From: DASQDN01 sp963844855
GTDB lineage: Bacteria > Acidobacteriota > Terriglobia > Bryobacterales > Bryobacteraceae
Assembly (NCBI GenBank): GCA_963844855.1
Contig: CAWJQP010000072.1
Coordinates: 353,835-417,834, forward strand
Length of the DNA stretch: 64,000 bases
Direction: 5' to 3'
The notes below the pieces were generated by a model. It was given only the letters and a program-made list of their open reading frames with translations, was not told the origin of the DNA and did no database searches. The position numbers and the translations under genes were made by a program. Shown one piece after another: positions 48,178-58,504 of the stretch; the stretch's first letter is position 1; the number at the start of each line of letters is the position of its first letter.

Positions 48178-48924
48178 TTACCGGCGCGGCGCCATATTCC
48201 GCGCTTTTGCGTACTTAACAAAATTGTAAAGCGCCGCCATGTAGGCGATCGTAAGTCCTTCCAGGCCGTCCTGAAAACCTCGCTGGAGGAAGTAGCTTTT
48301 TGCGAAAGTCCACGGTGGATCGAACAGCAGATGCCTGCTTCCTATTTTCCGTCCCTGAGATACGATCTGCTCCGCCGCAAGCGTAGTATATCGATCCATC
48401 GTCTTAAAGTGCTCCGCGAACGATTCGCACGTGAAATGCAAGAGGTCGGATTCCAAATGCCCGACGAGACCGTTTACCTGAACGCTCTCATGAACGAAGT
48501 CGCCAACCCATAGCGCCTTGCGTCGATTGTATAACCGGATTTTCCGATCCGGATACCAGCCCGAGTGTAAAATCCATCGGCCCATATACTGCGCAAGCCG
48601 AGGCATTGTGTAGGCGTCACATGAGGCGCCCTTTTTCTTAATGTGCCATATTTCGCCTTCCAGCGCCTCGCTGAGCGCTTCGTCCGCATCGATCGACAGT
48701 ATCCAGTCATTCGCCGCCCGCTCTGCAGCCAGGTTTTTTTGCTGCGCATATCCGGGCCATGGACTCTCGATCACGCGCGCTCCAAGGTTTGCGGCGATTT
48801 CGGCAGTACGGTCCGTGGAGTGGCTGTCGACGACGATAATCTCATCGCAACAGCGAAGGCTCTCCATTGCGCGTGCGATGTTGCGCTCTTCGTTAAAAGT
48901 AATGATGGTGGCGGAGATGCGCAC
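48178..48924 (-). CDS. Glycosyltransferase family 2, LPS-core type
   Basis: 248 aa: ATIITFNEERNIARAMESL, IIVVDSHSTDRTAEIA, DWILSIDADEALSE (DxD site), then WILHSGWYPDRKIRLYNRRKALW and GFQDGLEGLTIAYMAALYNFVKYAK. The second half resembles the WaaE/KdtX-like group that glucosylates the LPS inner core. Encoded 18 bases upstream of the GT4 gene, the two probably act on the same glycolipid. Confidence 0.88.
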   Translation of the reverse strand: MRISATIITFNEERNIARAMESLRCCDEIIVVDSHSTDRTAEIAANLGARVIESPWPGYAQQKNLAAERAANDWILSIDADEALSEALEGEIWHIKKKGASCDAYTMPRLAQYMGRWILHSGWYPDRKIRLYNRRKALWVGDFVHESVQVNGLVGHLESDLLHFTCESFAEHFKTMDRYTTLAAEQIVSQGRKIGSRHLLFDPPWTFAKSYFLQRGFQDGLEGLTIAYMAALYNFVKYAKARNMAPRR

Positions 48925-48939
48925 GTCAGTAAGAAATTC

Positions 48940-49800
48940 TCACGGCTGTACGGGCGCTGGAGAAAACGATGCGATGAAAATGGCCAGCGCAAGAATCGCA
49001 AGTTGAGCGCGCCCCCGACCGAGCGGCGCCCGATCGTAAAGCCGGGGGTGCTTCATTCCGAAGAAAAAGATTAATGCTGCCCAGAAAATCCAACTCCAAG
49101 AATAGAAAAACCCGAGCGGTAGCAAGGCGACAACGAAGATTCTGGTGAGTAGCCGGTGATGGTCGCCCACATAAGAGTAGAGTATGTGCCCACCATCGAG
49201 TTGTCCGATCGGCATCAAGTTCAGCGCGGTTGCGAACACCCCGGCCCACGCCGCACGAGCAATGGGATGCACAAGGATATCCGCCGCGCTCACGCCGGGC
49301 ATAATCCATATCTGAAGCATGCGCATCACGCCCGGTGTACTGAAAACGAAATCACCTTGCGCCCCCACACCGGGAATAATTTTGGAATAAGCCAATCCGA
49401 TCGCTAGAGCAGGAATTACAAAAAGGAATCCAGCGAGTGGTCCCGCGATACCGACATCAAAAAGTTGGCGTCTCGTGGGAATAACCGATCTGATCCGAAT
49501 GAAGGCTCCGAATGTGCCGATTAAAGTCGGAGCAGGCAAGAAATACGGCAGGCTTGCGTCAATGCCGTAATAGCGACACGTCAGATAGTGCCCCATCTCG
49601 TGAGCTAGAAGTATGGTTAGAAGTGTAAGTGAAAACGGCAGCCCTGCCAGCAAAGTATCGGGCTGCGCGATTGAAGTGATCGCCAGCCAAAGGTCGTCGA
49701 CATAGGTAGCTCGGTTCTGCTCGAAATTAAAAGCGAGTCGCGCCCCCACAGCCGTTGTAGACAACAACGTCAGCAGAAACAGGAGTAGGTGAAGCCACAC
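48940..49800 (-). CDS. Site-2 protease family (M50) membrane metalloprotease
   Basis: 286 aa with about 6 membrane helices. The zinc site TILLAHEMGHYLTCR (HExxH) and the third ligand NLMPIGQLDGGHILY are both present. GIDASLPYFLPAP and GPLAGFLFVIPAL are typical of the group without a PDZ domain. Site-2 proteases cut membrane segments of anti-sigma or signalling proteins. The stop codon of the HU gene overlaps its start. The substrate is unknown. Confidence 0.9.
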   Translation of the reverse strand: MWLHLLLFLLTLLSTTAVGARLAFNFEQNRATYVDDLWLAITSIAQPDTLLAGLPFSLTLLTILLAHEMGHYLTCRYYGIDASLPYFLPAPTLIGTFGAFIRIRSVIPTRRQLFDVGIAGPLAGFLFVIPALAIGLAYSKIIPGVGAQGDFVFSTPGVMRMLQIWIMPGVSAADILVHPIARAAWAGVFATALNLMPIGQLDGGHILYSYVGDHHRLLTRIFVVALLPLGFFYSWSWIFWAALIFFFGMKHPRLYDRAPLGRGRAQLAILALAIFIASFSPAPVQP

Positions 49801-50069
49801 TACTGCAACTGCTGAAGCTCTTTGCCCGGCTTGAAGCGAACCGCCTTCCCAGGAGGGATTGCCACCTCCGCGCCTGTGCGAGGATTTCGTCCTATCCCGG
49901 TTTTCCTGGGACGAACGTTGAATATGCCGAAGCCGCGAAGTTCTATGCGCTCGCCTTGCGCCAACGCATGCTTCATGCTTTCGAAAACAGTTTCGACAGC
50001 CATCTCCGCTTTCGTTTTCGTGATGCCTGTCCTATTGACGACTTCATTGATGATGTCGAGTTTGATCAA
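49800..50069 (-). CDS. HU/IHF-family DNA-binding protein
   Basis: 89 aa, the usual length. MIKLDIINEVVNRTGITKTKAEMAV and the beta-arm region GFGIFNVRPRKTGIGRNPRTGAEVAIPPGKAVRFKPGK are nearly canonical, with the intercalating proline in GRNPRTG. It bends and compacts DNA. It heads a run of five genes on the minus strand down to 46493. Confidence 0.96.
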   Translation of the reverse strand: MIKLDIINEVVNRTGITKTKAEMAVETVFESMKHALAQGERIELRGFGIFNVRPRKTGIGRNPRTGAEVAIPPGKAVRFKPGKELQQLQ

Positions 50070-50216
50070 TGCCTGCCTCCGAAAGAGAATGACCGGCCCT
50101 CGGGCCGTATCTGGGGAACAAACAACAAGCTCATGATAGGATTGGCTTTAGACGATTGTCAAGGCGCTTGGTGCCGCTTACTGCTGTGCGGTAGTCTGGC
50201 CTAGCCTCTTTCCTGT

Positions 50217-50705
50217 ATGGCAGTAGCCACGGTTCTCGATCGAGACATCTTTCGCAAAACCTGCGGGCGTTTTGCGACCGGGATAGCTGTTGCAACGGTG
50301 ACAGGACTAGACGGCACCCCCTACGGTCTCACAGTGAATTCTTTCACCTCGGTTTCCGCTACGCCTCCCTTGGTTCTGATTTGCGTTGATTACCGAAGCA
50401 CAGTTCTCGCGCAGTTTAGATCGAGCGCCTGGTTTTGCGTTAACGTTCTGGCAGACAGTCAAGAGGCGCTTTCGGTGCGTTTCTCTCAGCGAATTCCGGA
50501 TCGATTCGAGGGGTTAGTTTGGGAGTACGGACCATCAGGTGCGCCTGTTCTCGATGGTTGTCTCGCGTCGATGGAATGCTCAGTTGTGCAGACTGTCGAA
50601 GCCGGCGATCACGCCGTCCTAATCGCTGAGGTTATCTATGCGCGCTGCTCCGAAGGCAAACCTCTGCTCTATTTCGGAAGTCAGTATCGTCACTTGAGTA
50701 AGTAA
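50217..50705 (+). CDS. Flavin reductase-like domain protein
   Basis: 162 aa split-barrel flavoprotein: FRKTCGRFATGIAVATVTG, GLTVNSFTSVSATPPLVLICVD (FMN-binding) and FCVNVLADSQEALSVRFS, ending HAVLIAEVIYARCSEGKPLLYFGSQYR. Members supply reduced flavin to monooxygenases or act alone as NAD(P)H:FMN reductases. No monooxygenase is adjacent. Confidence 0.9.
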   Translation: MAVATVLDRDIFRKTCGRFATGIAVATVTGLDGTPYGLTVNSFTSVSATPPLVLICVDYRSTVLAQFRSSAWFCVNVLADSQEALSVRFSQRIPDRFEGLVWEYGPSGAPVLDGCLASMECSVVQTVEAGDHAVLIAEVIYARCSEGKPLLYFGSQYRHLSK

Positions 50706-50882
50706 GCAAAATATTCAGCAGTAAGGAATTTTTATACAGTCAAGGGAAGAAACTAACCACGAAGACACGTCACATTTATCGCTCGCGAACAGTCAGATGT
50801 GTGTTTGAGGCAGTTTGGTATGAACCTTGCTACGACGTCGCAGGAGAAGTCCGTCAGTGGGCTTAAAAAGGAAACCACCCGA

Positions 50883-51326
50883 ATGGTGAAAACCCAGAGC
50901 CGGCCAGTCGAGGTGTTGCTTGTTGAGGACAATCCTGGAGATGTACGTCTGACCCAGGAGGCTCTCAAAGACGGCCGTGTCTTTGTAAATCTAACGGTCG
51001 CTAATGATGGTGTTGAGGCGATGGAAGTCCTACGGCGCCAAGGAGTGCACGCTGCAAAACCTCGGCCCGATTTAATTCTGCTGGATCTCAATCTACCGCG
51101 CAAAAACGGCCGTGAGGTTCTGGAAGAGATCAAGGCTGATGAAGTTCTAAAACGAATTCCTGTAATCGTAATGACTACTTCAAAGGCCGAACAGGATATC
51201 CATCGAGTTTATAACTTAAATGCAAACTGTTACGTAACGAAGCCCGTCGATCTCGACGAATTCTTGAACGTTGTCAGATCAATCGAGGATTTTTGGCTTA
51301 CGATCGTCACCCTTCCTAACGATTAG
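50883..51326 (+). CDS. Single-domain response regulator (Rcp1/CheY-like)
   Basis: 147 aa from the ATG at 50883, which has a GGA-rich upstream site and begins just before the fold; the frame is open from 50799. Receiver only: VEDNPGDVRLTQEAL, LLDLNLPRKNGREVL with phospho-acceptor Asp68, VIVMTTSKAEQD, CYVTKPVDLDEF. The EDNPGD start and NLPRKNG are typical of the group that works with phytochrome-like or hybrid kinases, often encoded elsewhere. Confidence 0.92.
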   Translation: MVKTQSRPVEVLLVEDNPGDVRLTQEALKDGRVFVNLTVANDGVEAMEVLRRQGVHAAKPRPDLILLDLNLPRKNGREVLEEIKADEVLKRIPVIVMTTSKAEQDIHRVYNLNANCYVTKPVDLDEFLNVVRSIEDFWLTIVTLPND

Positions 51327-51327
51327 T

Positions 51328-51870
51328 TCAAACGGTCAGCTTCGATCGCACCTGTTCGGCTTGCCACAGGTGCCTTCGATCGTGGGCCCCGATAATTGCG
51401 AAAACGCCGATGGAGCTGATCCTGATTCGGTTCGAAGCCGGGGATGCTACTTTTGTTTTTTTCCAATCGAGGTCCGAGTTCTCGTCAGCGAAACTTAATA
51501 GCCGTTCGTGGATTGATACCCAACGCGCCAGCAGCTCATCGGGATCATAGCGTCTTGACGGTGGCTCGAACTGTTTTGGAGCCTTAAAGCGAATTCGATA
51601 CGGCGGTTCGAGACTGTTGGAGAACCACCGCTCAAAAAAGCTGGGCCGCGGTTCTGCCGTTCGATGAAACAGCCCTTGCTGGCGGGCAGCGTTAAAGCTT
51701 TGTTCGAGGCTCCTGATGTAGAGTGCATTCGTAGTGTTCAAATGCGCGATGCACTCTCCAATAGACCAGGAACCTTGAACGAGCCGCCAGTTAACCTGAC
51801 TGTCGGACAAGCCGCCTATAACATCCCGAGCCCGTGGGACCAAGGAGCGAAGCTGCTCGACGTATAGCAC
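51328..51870 (-). CDS. DinB-family protein
   Basis: 180 aa four-helix bundle: QGSWSIGECIAHLNTTNALYI holds the first metal histidine and IIGAHDRRHLWQAEQV the other two. DinB/YfiT-type proteins are metal-dependent thiol S-transferases or of unknown activity. It converges on the response regulator gene with a single-base gap. Confidence 0.85.
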   Translation of the reverse strand: MLYVEQLRSLVPRARDVIGGLSDSQVNWRLVQGSWSIGECIAHLNTTNALYIRSLEQSFNAARQQGLFHRTAEPRPSFFERWFSNSLEPPYRIRFKAPKQFEPPSRRYDPDELLARWVSIHERLLSFADENSDLDWKKTKVASPASNRIRISSIGVFAIIGAHDRRHLWQAEQVRSKLTV

Positions 51871-51896
51871 TTGACCAAATCAAAGCTTCTTGAAGA

Positions 51897-54570
51897 TCAA
51901 GCGCGCGCAGGGTTCTTCTTGTCCGGAGAAATCCCCAGTTCTTCAAGACCCTTCCTTGCTTTTTTTCCGTCAAACTTCCCATCGCGGACCAGCTTTGACA
52001 GTGCTGCCGCCGCGATCGATTCAGCATCGTTCTCAAAATGGCGGCGAAGATATTGACGGTTGTCACTTCGGCCGAAGCCATCCGTGCCAAGGGTGACAAG
52101 CCTGTCCTTCAACCAAGGCGACAGTTGATCGGGAAGCGTCTTCACATAGTCGGTGGCAGCGATAATCGGACCCTGTGAACCTTCAAGAGCCTTTACGATG
52201 TATGGCGCCTTAGCAGGCTGATCCGGATTCAACCGGTTCCAGCGTTCCGTGTCGACGGCTTCTCGTCGAAGTTCGTTATAGCTGGTAACACTCCATACGT
52301 CAGCCTTAATTTGGAACTTCGTCGCCAGGATCTCCTGAGCCCGTAGCGCCTCGTTGAAGATTGGGCCACTGCCGAACAGTTGCACGGTCGCCTTGCCCCC
52401 GTCGGCAGAACGATACTTATAGATGCCTTTTAGAATGCCCTCGTTGATCCCTTCGGGCATTTTCGGATGCGCATAATTCTCGTTGCAGACAGTCAGGTAG
52501 TAGAAGACGTCCTCGCGCTTTTCGTACATGCGGCGTAGGCCATCCTGAACGATGATCGCGATCTCGTACGCGAACGCGGGGTCGTAATGGATACAGGTCG
52601 GCACAGTACTCGCCATCAACGGGCTATGCCCATCTTGATGCTGTAAGCCCTCGCCGAGAAGTGTCGTCCGGCCGGCGGTGCCCCCTACCAGGAATCCCTT
52701 GCCGCGCGAGTCGCCGAATGCCCAGATCAGATCGCCGATTCGCTGGAAACCGAACATCGAGTAATACACAAAGAACGGAATCATCGGCACGCCATAGTTG
52801 GCGTAAGCGGTTCCCGCGGCGGTGAAGACTCGCCATGGAACCGGCTTCCGTGATGCCTTCTTCCAGGATTTGGCCGTCCTTGGCTTCCTTGTAATACATG
52901 ACCATGTCTTTGTCGACAGGCGTGTATAACTGACCCTGACTGGCGTAAATGCCGATCTGGCTAAACAGGGAATCCATGCCGAAGGTGCGGGCTTCATCGG
53001 GAATGATCGGAACTACAAGCTTCGACAGATCGCTCTTCAACAACGCCTTCAGAACGGCGACGAAAGCGGATGTCGTAGAAGCTGCGCGAGCTGCCCGATC
53101 CGGCAAGCGAATCGCTAAACAATTCGAGACGCAGGCGTTTTGAACTCGAACGGACGAACGACGCGGGCCGGCAGTGGGCCTCCCATAGCTTCGACACGCT
53201 TCTTGATGTACTCGGCTGCAGGAGAGTTGTCCTCGGGTCGAAAGAACTCGAGCTTCTTGACTTTCTCCTCCGGAAAATCCATCTCGAACCGCTGAGAGAA
53301 GTACTGAATCTGCGGCTCGGTAAGTTTCTTCTGCTGGTGTGTGGCGTTACGACCCTCTCCGCCTTCGCCCAAGCCATAGCCCTTCACGGTCTTGGCGAGG
53401 ATAACGGTAGGCGCTCCGACGTGGTTCACCGCCTTGTGATAAGCGTTGAAAACCTTTGACTGGATCATGACCTCCGCGGCGTAGGTTGCCAAGTTGCTCA
53501 TCGGAATAATCCTTCACGAGTTCGAGCAGTTCGGGATACTTACCGAAGAAATGTTGCCGGACGTAGGCTCCGCCTTTGGCCTTGAAATTCTGATACTCGC
53601 CATCGACGCACTCTTCCATGCGTTTTACGAGTAGTCCGCTGGTATCGCGTTCAAAGAGCGGATCCCAATCAGAGCCCCAAAGAACTTTGATCACATTCCA
53701 TCCAGCTCCACGAAACGCGGCTTCCAGTTCACTAATGATCTGACCGTTGCCACGGACCGGGCCATCGAGCCGCTGCAGATTGCAGTTCACGACAAAGATG
53801 AGGTTGTCCAACTTCTCGCGTGAACCCAAGGTCAATGCGCCCAAGGATTCGGGCTCATCGGTCTCGCCATCACCAAGGAACGCCCAAATCTTTCTCGGCG
53901 TCTTCGGGATAATCCCGCGATTCTCCAGGTAGCGCATGAACCGAGCTTGGTAAAGCGCATTGATCGGGCCGAGTCCCATCGATACGGTCGGGAACTGCCA
54001 GAAGTCGGGCATCAGCCATGGATGAGGATAGGACGAGAGGCCAGGATGGTCGCGAAGCTCGTGACGGAAATTTTCGAGATGCTTCTCGTTCAGCCGGCCT
54101 TCGATGAAGGCGCGCGCATACATACCGGGCGATGCATGGCCCTGGTAGTAAATAAAGTCGCCCGGCTGCCCATCGTAGGAGCCATGGAAGAAATGATTCT
54201 GTCCCACTTCGATGAGTGTGGCCAGAGAGGCGTACGTGGAAATATGGCCGCCGATATTGTCGTCGTTCTTATTCGCTTTGACGACCATCGACAGGGCATT
54301 CCAGCGGACATAGTTTTTAATCAGCCGCTCAATCTTCCGGTCCCCTGGGTACGGGACTTCCTCGTCTTTCGGAATCGTGTTCATATATGGAGTTACAAGC
54401 TTCAATGGAGCCGTCACACCGAATTCGGCTGCACGGTCATTCAAGCGCTGAAGTAGATAGGAGGCCCGGTCAGGCCCTCCCTCATCAATGACCTCGTCAA
54501 GAGAATCGAGCCATTCGCTCGTTTCCTGCGGATTCAGGTCCTCTGAGGCTTCCAGCTTTTTAATATGCAT
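51897..54570 (-). CDS. aceE: Pyruvate dehydrogenase E1 component (homodimeric type), frame-broken
   Basis: About 890 aa, matching AceE. It decarboxylates pyruvate with thiamine diphosphate and acetylates the E2 lipoyl domain. From the ATG at 54570 (gggaggag upstream): SYDGQPGDFIYYQGHASPGMYA, WAFLGDGETDEPESLGAL and VNCNLQRLDGPVRGN (ThDP/Mg motif), then PTVILAKTVKGYGLGE, SKLVVPIIPDEARTFGMD, VPMIPFFVYYSMFGFQRIGD and KDRLVTLGTDGFGRSD. Frame breaks lie near 53475, 53130, 53105 and 52850. Every conserved block is present, so these are probably sequence errors. No aceF is adjacent. Confidence 0.9.
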
Positions 54571-54680
54571 GTGTCGGAGTCTCCTCCCAAGATACCGTTC
54601 ACCCGAAGCCGGGTGCAAATTTCCCCTTTTGTTGCTTCGGGGTTGGGAGCAGGCTAATATGAAGTGTACCTTCCTGTAGT

Positions 54681-54757
54681 CGGGGCGTGGCTCAGCCTGG
54701 TAGAGCGCCTGGTTCGGGACCAGGAGGCCGGAGGTTCGAATCCTCTCGCCCCGACCA
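54681..54757 (+). tRNA. tRNA-Pro (anticodon CGG)
   Basis: Acceptor CGGGGCG pairs with CGCCCCG (54747-54753), then A and an encoded CCA (54755-54757). D-arm GGCTCAGCCTGGTAGAGC, anticodon stem CCTGG/CCAGG around TTCGGGA, giving anticodon CGG for the CCG proline codon, and T-arm GGTTCGAATCC. A phage-type integrase remnant begins 22 bases behind its 3' end. Confidence 0.97.
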
Positions 54758-54778
54758 ATCTAAGTTGTTGTAATCTCA

Positions 54779-56001
54779 TCAATTGATCCTCCGAAGAGAA
54801 TCGCCGGAATCGGCGACTTGGTTCTCGATGTCCCTAATTTTGTCCCTACCTTCCGATTTCTCCAAAGCAAGACGGGCCCGCTCCACCGCTTCATTGACCC
54901 GGCGATCCACCGCATCCCGAGCCCGCTGCATGGCTTGCCGTGTTGTGTCGTCCTCCGGGTGGATGTACCGCATAGTCGTCGCCATATCTCTATGACCTGC
55001 CAGACGCATCAGAGTCCATGGGTCCATGTGGGGGGCCCAGCGGGTTAGGCAGGTATGCCGGAGGCGAGTACAGGTCGAAGTTCTCAAAACGTAACGTCTT
55101 GCTGCCGGGCTGCTCCTGCAGTAACCGCGTAGCTTCTTTGACGGCGGTTGTATGTATGCTTGCGGAGGCTCGATTTTTCGATATGACCACTTTTAGTTGG
55201 CGCTGGAAATATCCATCGGCTACCCTGAGATCTCTCCAAACGCATTTCAACAATCGCCTTTACTCTGGTTGTCATGGGGATTCGGCGTCGGGCGTTCTCC
55301 GTTTTGCCGTACTGGATTTCGATCGTGTCGTCTACGACGTTCGCGGGCTGCAACCGGAAACATTCCTCAGGTCGCAAAGCGCAATCAATAAGAATCGTGT
55401 CCACGTCGGCAAGGAGTGCTGGGTCAGAGTGTTTCAGCATCTGACTCGATCGGGCGGCAGCGAAGTAGACGGCCTCCTCAGCCGGACTCAGCACACGGTC
55501 ACTCCGATGTTCGCCGGGCAGCATCTCCACGGTTTCGAGTTTCGTGTCGACCTTCTTCCATTTCATCGCCCTATTGAACATTCGCCGAAGAACCTGAAGT
55601 TGCCGGTTGATCGTTGTGATCTTGATTCCGCATTGCCGAGGCGTGTCTGAACATAGGACCCAATGGTTTCACTCGTGATACGAGTCAAGCCGTGCGTTGG
55701 CCAGCTTGTCAAACGCCGAGTAGACATTTAACGCCGTACTCGTAATACTCTCTGGTCTTTGGTTTCTTAGCGAACGTGGAGGCAATGTACGGAAGGAAAG
55801 AATCCTCCGCGAATTTCTTCAGCGTGGGTGCCGGCTGGTTCGTTCAACGATCCCAAGTTCACCTTTTGCTAAGGCGGTCCTGTGGGCAGCCTCCATCTGT
55901 CGCGCTACATTCGCATTGCCTTGACGAGTTGATTTCTCGATCCACGTCGCCTTTCCACATGAATCGATACCAATATTATTGCCGCGTTTCCTGATTGACA
56001 T
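54779..56001 (-). pseudogene. Tyrosine-recombinase integrase, frame-broken
   Basis: Pieces in several frames make one integrase of about 400 aa. N-terminus MSIRKRGNN at 56001, VARQMEAAHRTALAKGELGI, a core-binding stretch near 55700-55560, then the catalytic domain ERVLSPAEE-like region, DCALRPEECFRL (catalytic Arg) and, after breaks near 55150 and 55050, LRHTCLTRW (His-x-x-Thr box) and LAGHRDMATTMRYIHP (His/Trp box position and catalytic Tyr). It sits right at the tRNA-Pro 3' end pointing towards it, the usual layout of an integrated island. With so many breaks it is probably dead, but sequence errors are also frequent here. Confidence 0.8.
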
Positions 56002-56037
56002 ATCTTGTGGACTCCTTCGTTACTCGTGATCGGCCGG

Positions 56038-56271
56038 CTATACACGGGCTGTCTCTGGCCCTCTTGATCGCTCTTGTTCAATCCATCGGCGGACGGCACC
56101 TGGGTCATAGCGGACCAACTTGCCTCCGAGTTTCAAATATTCTGGCCCCATTCCGTTGGCGCGCCATTTCCGCAATAGCTGTACGCTAACGCCCAGTGAC
56201 TTCGCGGTCTCACGTTCATTTAGTAATGGCTCTTGCAAGCTGCTGCTGTTCTGCACCTCGTCTCCTTTCAT
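56038..56271 (-). CDS. Excisionase-type helix-turn-helix protein
   Basis: 77 aa from the ATG at 56271; the frame is open to 56334. PLLNERETAKSLGVSVQLLRKWRANGMGPEYLKLGGKLVRYD is a winged helix-turn-helix of the MerR/AlpA-like excisionase type. Lying 37 bases upstream of the integrase on the same strand, it is a likely recombination directionality factor or island regulator. Confidence 0.75.
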   Translation of the reverse strand: MKGDEVQNSSSLQEPLLNERETAKSLGVSVQLLRKWRANGMGPEYLKLGGKLVRYDPGAVRRWIEQERSRGPETARV

Positions 56272-56779
56272 AGACTCATCGTTATTCGCGCATCTCAACA
56301 GTGGACTGTCAGTTTCTTTGTTCTCCACGCACACCGAGGAGCTATTTGCCCGCTTGCAGGCCCACTACGCTACTGATCCAATGCGCGATAGCTCCGTTCC
56401 TCGCGGGGAGTATAGTGATGCCGCGTCTTCTCCGCTCGGACGGATATGAAGGGATTTATCCCATTCGGCTCCGTGTAGCGCAGAACCTCGAATAGGCGAA
56501 TGCTGTTCTGGTCCAAATAGGGGTACCACTCCACTTCTCGACAGAGGCTTGTCTCTTATGCAGGTACGCTTCGATTCGGCCAACCAGAACTTCGGCATTT
56601 CGGCTCGCGACACCCTCCGCAAGTCAGCGCGTGTTCGAAGTCCAGAATGTCGCCTCCACGTCGGCAAAGTGGAGTGGTAGAACCATCGGCCGGTTGCCGC
56701 CTCAAAGTCGTAGGATTTTTCTGCCTAGGCTCCCGCCTACTGCGAGCGCCATGTTTTGCACCGTCTTTCAACCTCGGTC
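56272..56779. other. No supportable gene
   Basis: About 500 bases with short open frames only. None resembles a known product, and the codon composition is not convincing on either strand. It may contain the promoter of the excisionase-type gene. Confidence 0.4.
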
Positions 56780-56998
56780 TTAATAAGCCCCGGTGCATGG
56801 TGAAATCTCGACTTTTGCAATCCGGTTTAAAACGGTTTCTTGTCTGAACAGTTGACGTCTTCCTAACTGAACTGTCGTTAGCCTCGCAAGTCCCTTAACC
56901 TTTCCGTTCACAATCTTGGAAAGATGAGATGGTGTGATCTTTAACATTGCGAGCACATTCTTGCGCGTCATCAAGCTCATGTCATCAGTTCCCGTCAT
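56780..56998 (-). CDS. Small helix-turn-helix DNA-binding protein
   Basis: 72 aa from ATG 56998, with more open frame up to 57058. MTRKNVLAMLKITPSHLSKIVNGKVKG reads as a helix-turn-helix with a recognition helix (PSHLSKIVNG), followed by a beta wing (LGRRQLFRQETVLNRI). It is another AlpA-like island gene by context. No further function can be read. Confidence 0.5.
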   Translation of the reverse strand: MTGTDDMSLMTRKNVLAMLKITPSHLSKIVNGKVKGLARLTTVQLGRRQLFRQETVLNRIAKVEISPCTGAY

Positions 56999-58229
56999 TT
57001 TCGATTCCGCAATTGAAAATGTGTCCGCCGCTGCGATGTGACGAGGGGCACTCGGCAAGCCGGCCCTAAAGTATACGCCGTGGCCGAGTTACGATCCCGC
57101 GAGACCCGTGAGAAAGCAGTATCCTCAGTTCATTGTTCATTCATCTTTTCCGGCTCTGTCTCACGTCTACGGCCTGTTTTGACGCTTTCCGCGCTTTCGC
57201 ACACCGTGTTTTACATCTTCAATCCACTTGTCAACTGCCTTCTTCGCGAAACAAGCTGCTGACACCGGGATTAATCACGTCCCATGCGGACTGATCCCCA
57301 GAAGTCCAATAGTTATGTTTTCGCTATCAGTCCTTATGCCCACCGGGGCCGTTGGTGGCCATTCCACATATCGGAGCTGACGGTCTGCCACAAATAACAT
57401 CATGCATATCCGTAGCACTCCGTGATTGTACATGACATCTAGTGACTTTGTAAAGCCCCATCGTCCTTGTAAGCCATTGATTCCATATCACTTGCGGTTA
57501 GTGGCTTGCCGCATAGAAATTGAAGTTATTTCCGATATAAGCGCATTAATTAAGCTAATCTTCCCTCAGTAAGGCCGAGCATTGCAACGGCAATTCAAAT
57601 AGAGCGATACGTCGATTTAACAAAACAAACAGATTATCGGAATTCTATTCGGGCCATGAAGTGCGCGACTGTGATTTTTTCTTGGCTGCGCGGTCGTCGT
57701 GTATCACCTGCCGCCGTCTCAGAATATATCGGCGCGATGCCATTCGTTTGAATGGCGATTGATGATGAGCCGTCGAAAGAGAGCCAGCGGGTATATATCG
57801 AGAGGAATGCGATCGCATTACTAGCAATGCAACTGCGCCGATGGGTGAGGTCCGGGATGCAGCTCCGGAATAGCTCGGAGCAATGAGGGGACACCTCGAT
57901 GCACGACGATCTGGTTTGTGGAACGCGCGCAATGTGACGGCGTCGTATGATCCGGCATTCCTGCAGGGTTAGTGAAGAGCGGGAAGCCGGCTCTCCGGTA
58001 GTTAAGCCGATTAATGGATGCGTTTGCATTCCGCAGAACACACATAGTCAGACAACAACGCGCCAAACGCTGCGGTGTTTGTGCTCGAAGGCATCGGAAC
58101 ATGAACTGAACACGTGTGCAATGTCTATCGTGCCTCCGCTCATGAGCGCCGTCCAGACTCTTTCAATATTGAGGCGCTTAAAGGTGCCTGAGATGTCTGG
58201 GCCAGTCAGCAGTTACCGAAGTTTAATCG
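56999..58229. other. Gene-poor stretch of the tRNA-Pro island
   Basis: About 1.2 kb without a supportable gene. Open frames up to 135 codons exist on the minus strand near 57634-58102, but they are rich in Ser, Arg and Cys with no domain. The sequence looks more AT-rich than the flanking chromosome (for example 57380-57640). It may be spacer or decayed cargo. Confidence 0.4.
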
Positions 58230-58470
58230 GGCCGCAACCTTCGGGCGTGCGCATTCCGATCCAATCGATAAGGTTTTCCAAACTTCCGCCGATAGCCATT
58301 CCGAAGCTGAATCGATAATTTGCAAACGAGCGACATCGACGAAATCATTTCGTTTGTGATACTTCCGGGCGCGGGTTGAATCGCCCATCGATTATCGGCG
58401 GAACTTCGGAATCATTATCTACGCCCCGGAATCATTATCGATAAACATCGGAATCCGCATCGGCGGTTTT
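58230..58470. repeat. Cluster of short IS-end-like repeats
   Basis: CGGAATCATTATC occurs at 58406-58418 and 58426-58438, with CGGAATC again at 58448-58454. ATCGGCGG occurs at 58393-58400 and 58457-58464. Looser copies of CGGAAT and TATCGGCGGAA-like words lie at about 58245-58310. Repeated short words of this sort are known at the ends of IS21-type elements. No transposase frame was found, so this may be a solo end or remnant. Confidence 0.45.
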
Positions 58471-58504
58471 TCTGAACGATTTCTCCGGCGGCAACGCCCG
58501 ATTT

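Noticed and set aside
57634..58102. Overlapping minus-strand frames of 93-135 codons
   Set aside because: Ser/Arg/Cys-rich, no ribosome site, no domain, and they overlap one another in different frames.
58406..58465. Possible CRISPR repeats
   Set aside because: Repeats are 13 bases with 7-10 base gaps and only two full copies; no leader or cas gene.
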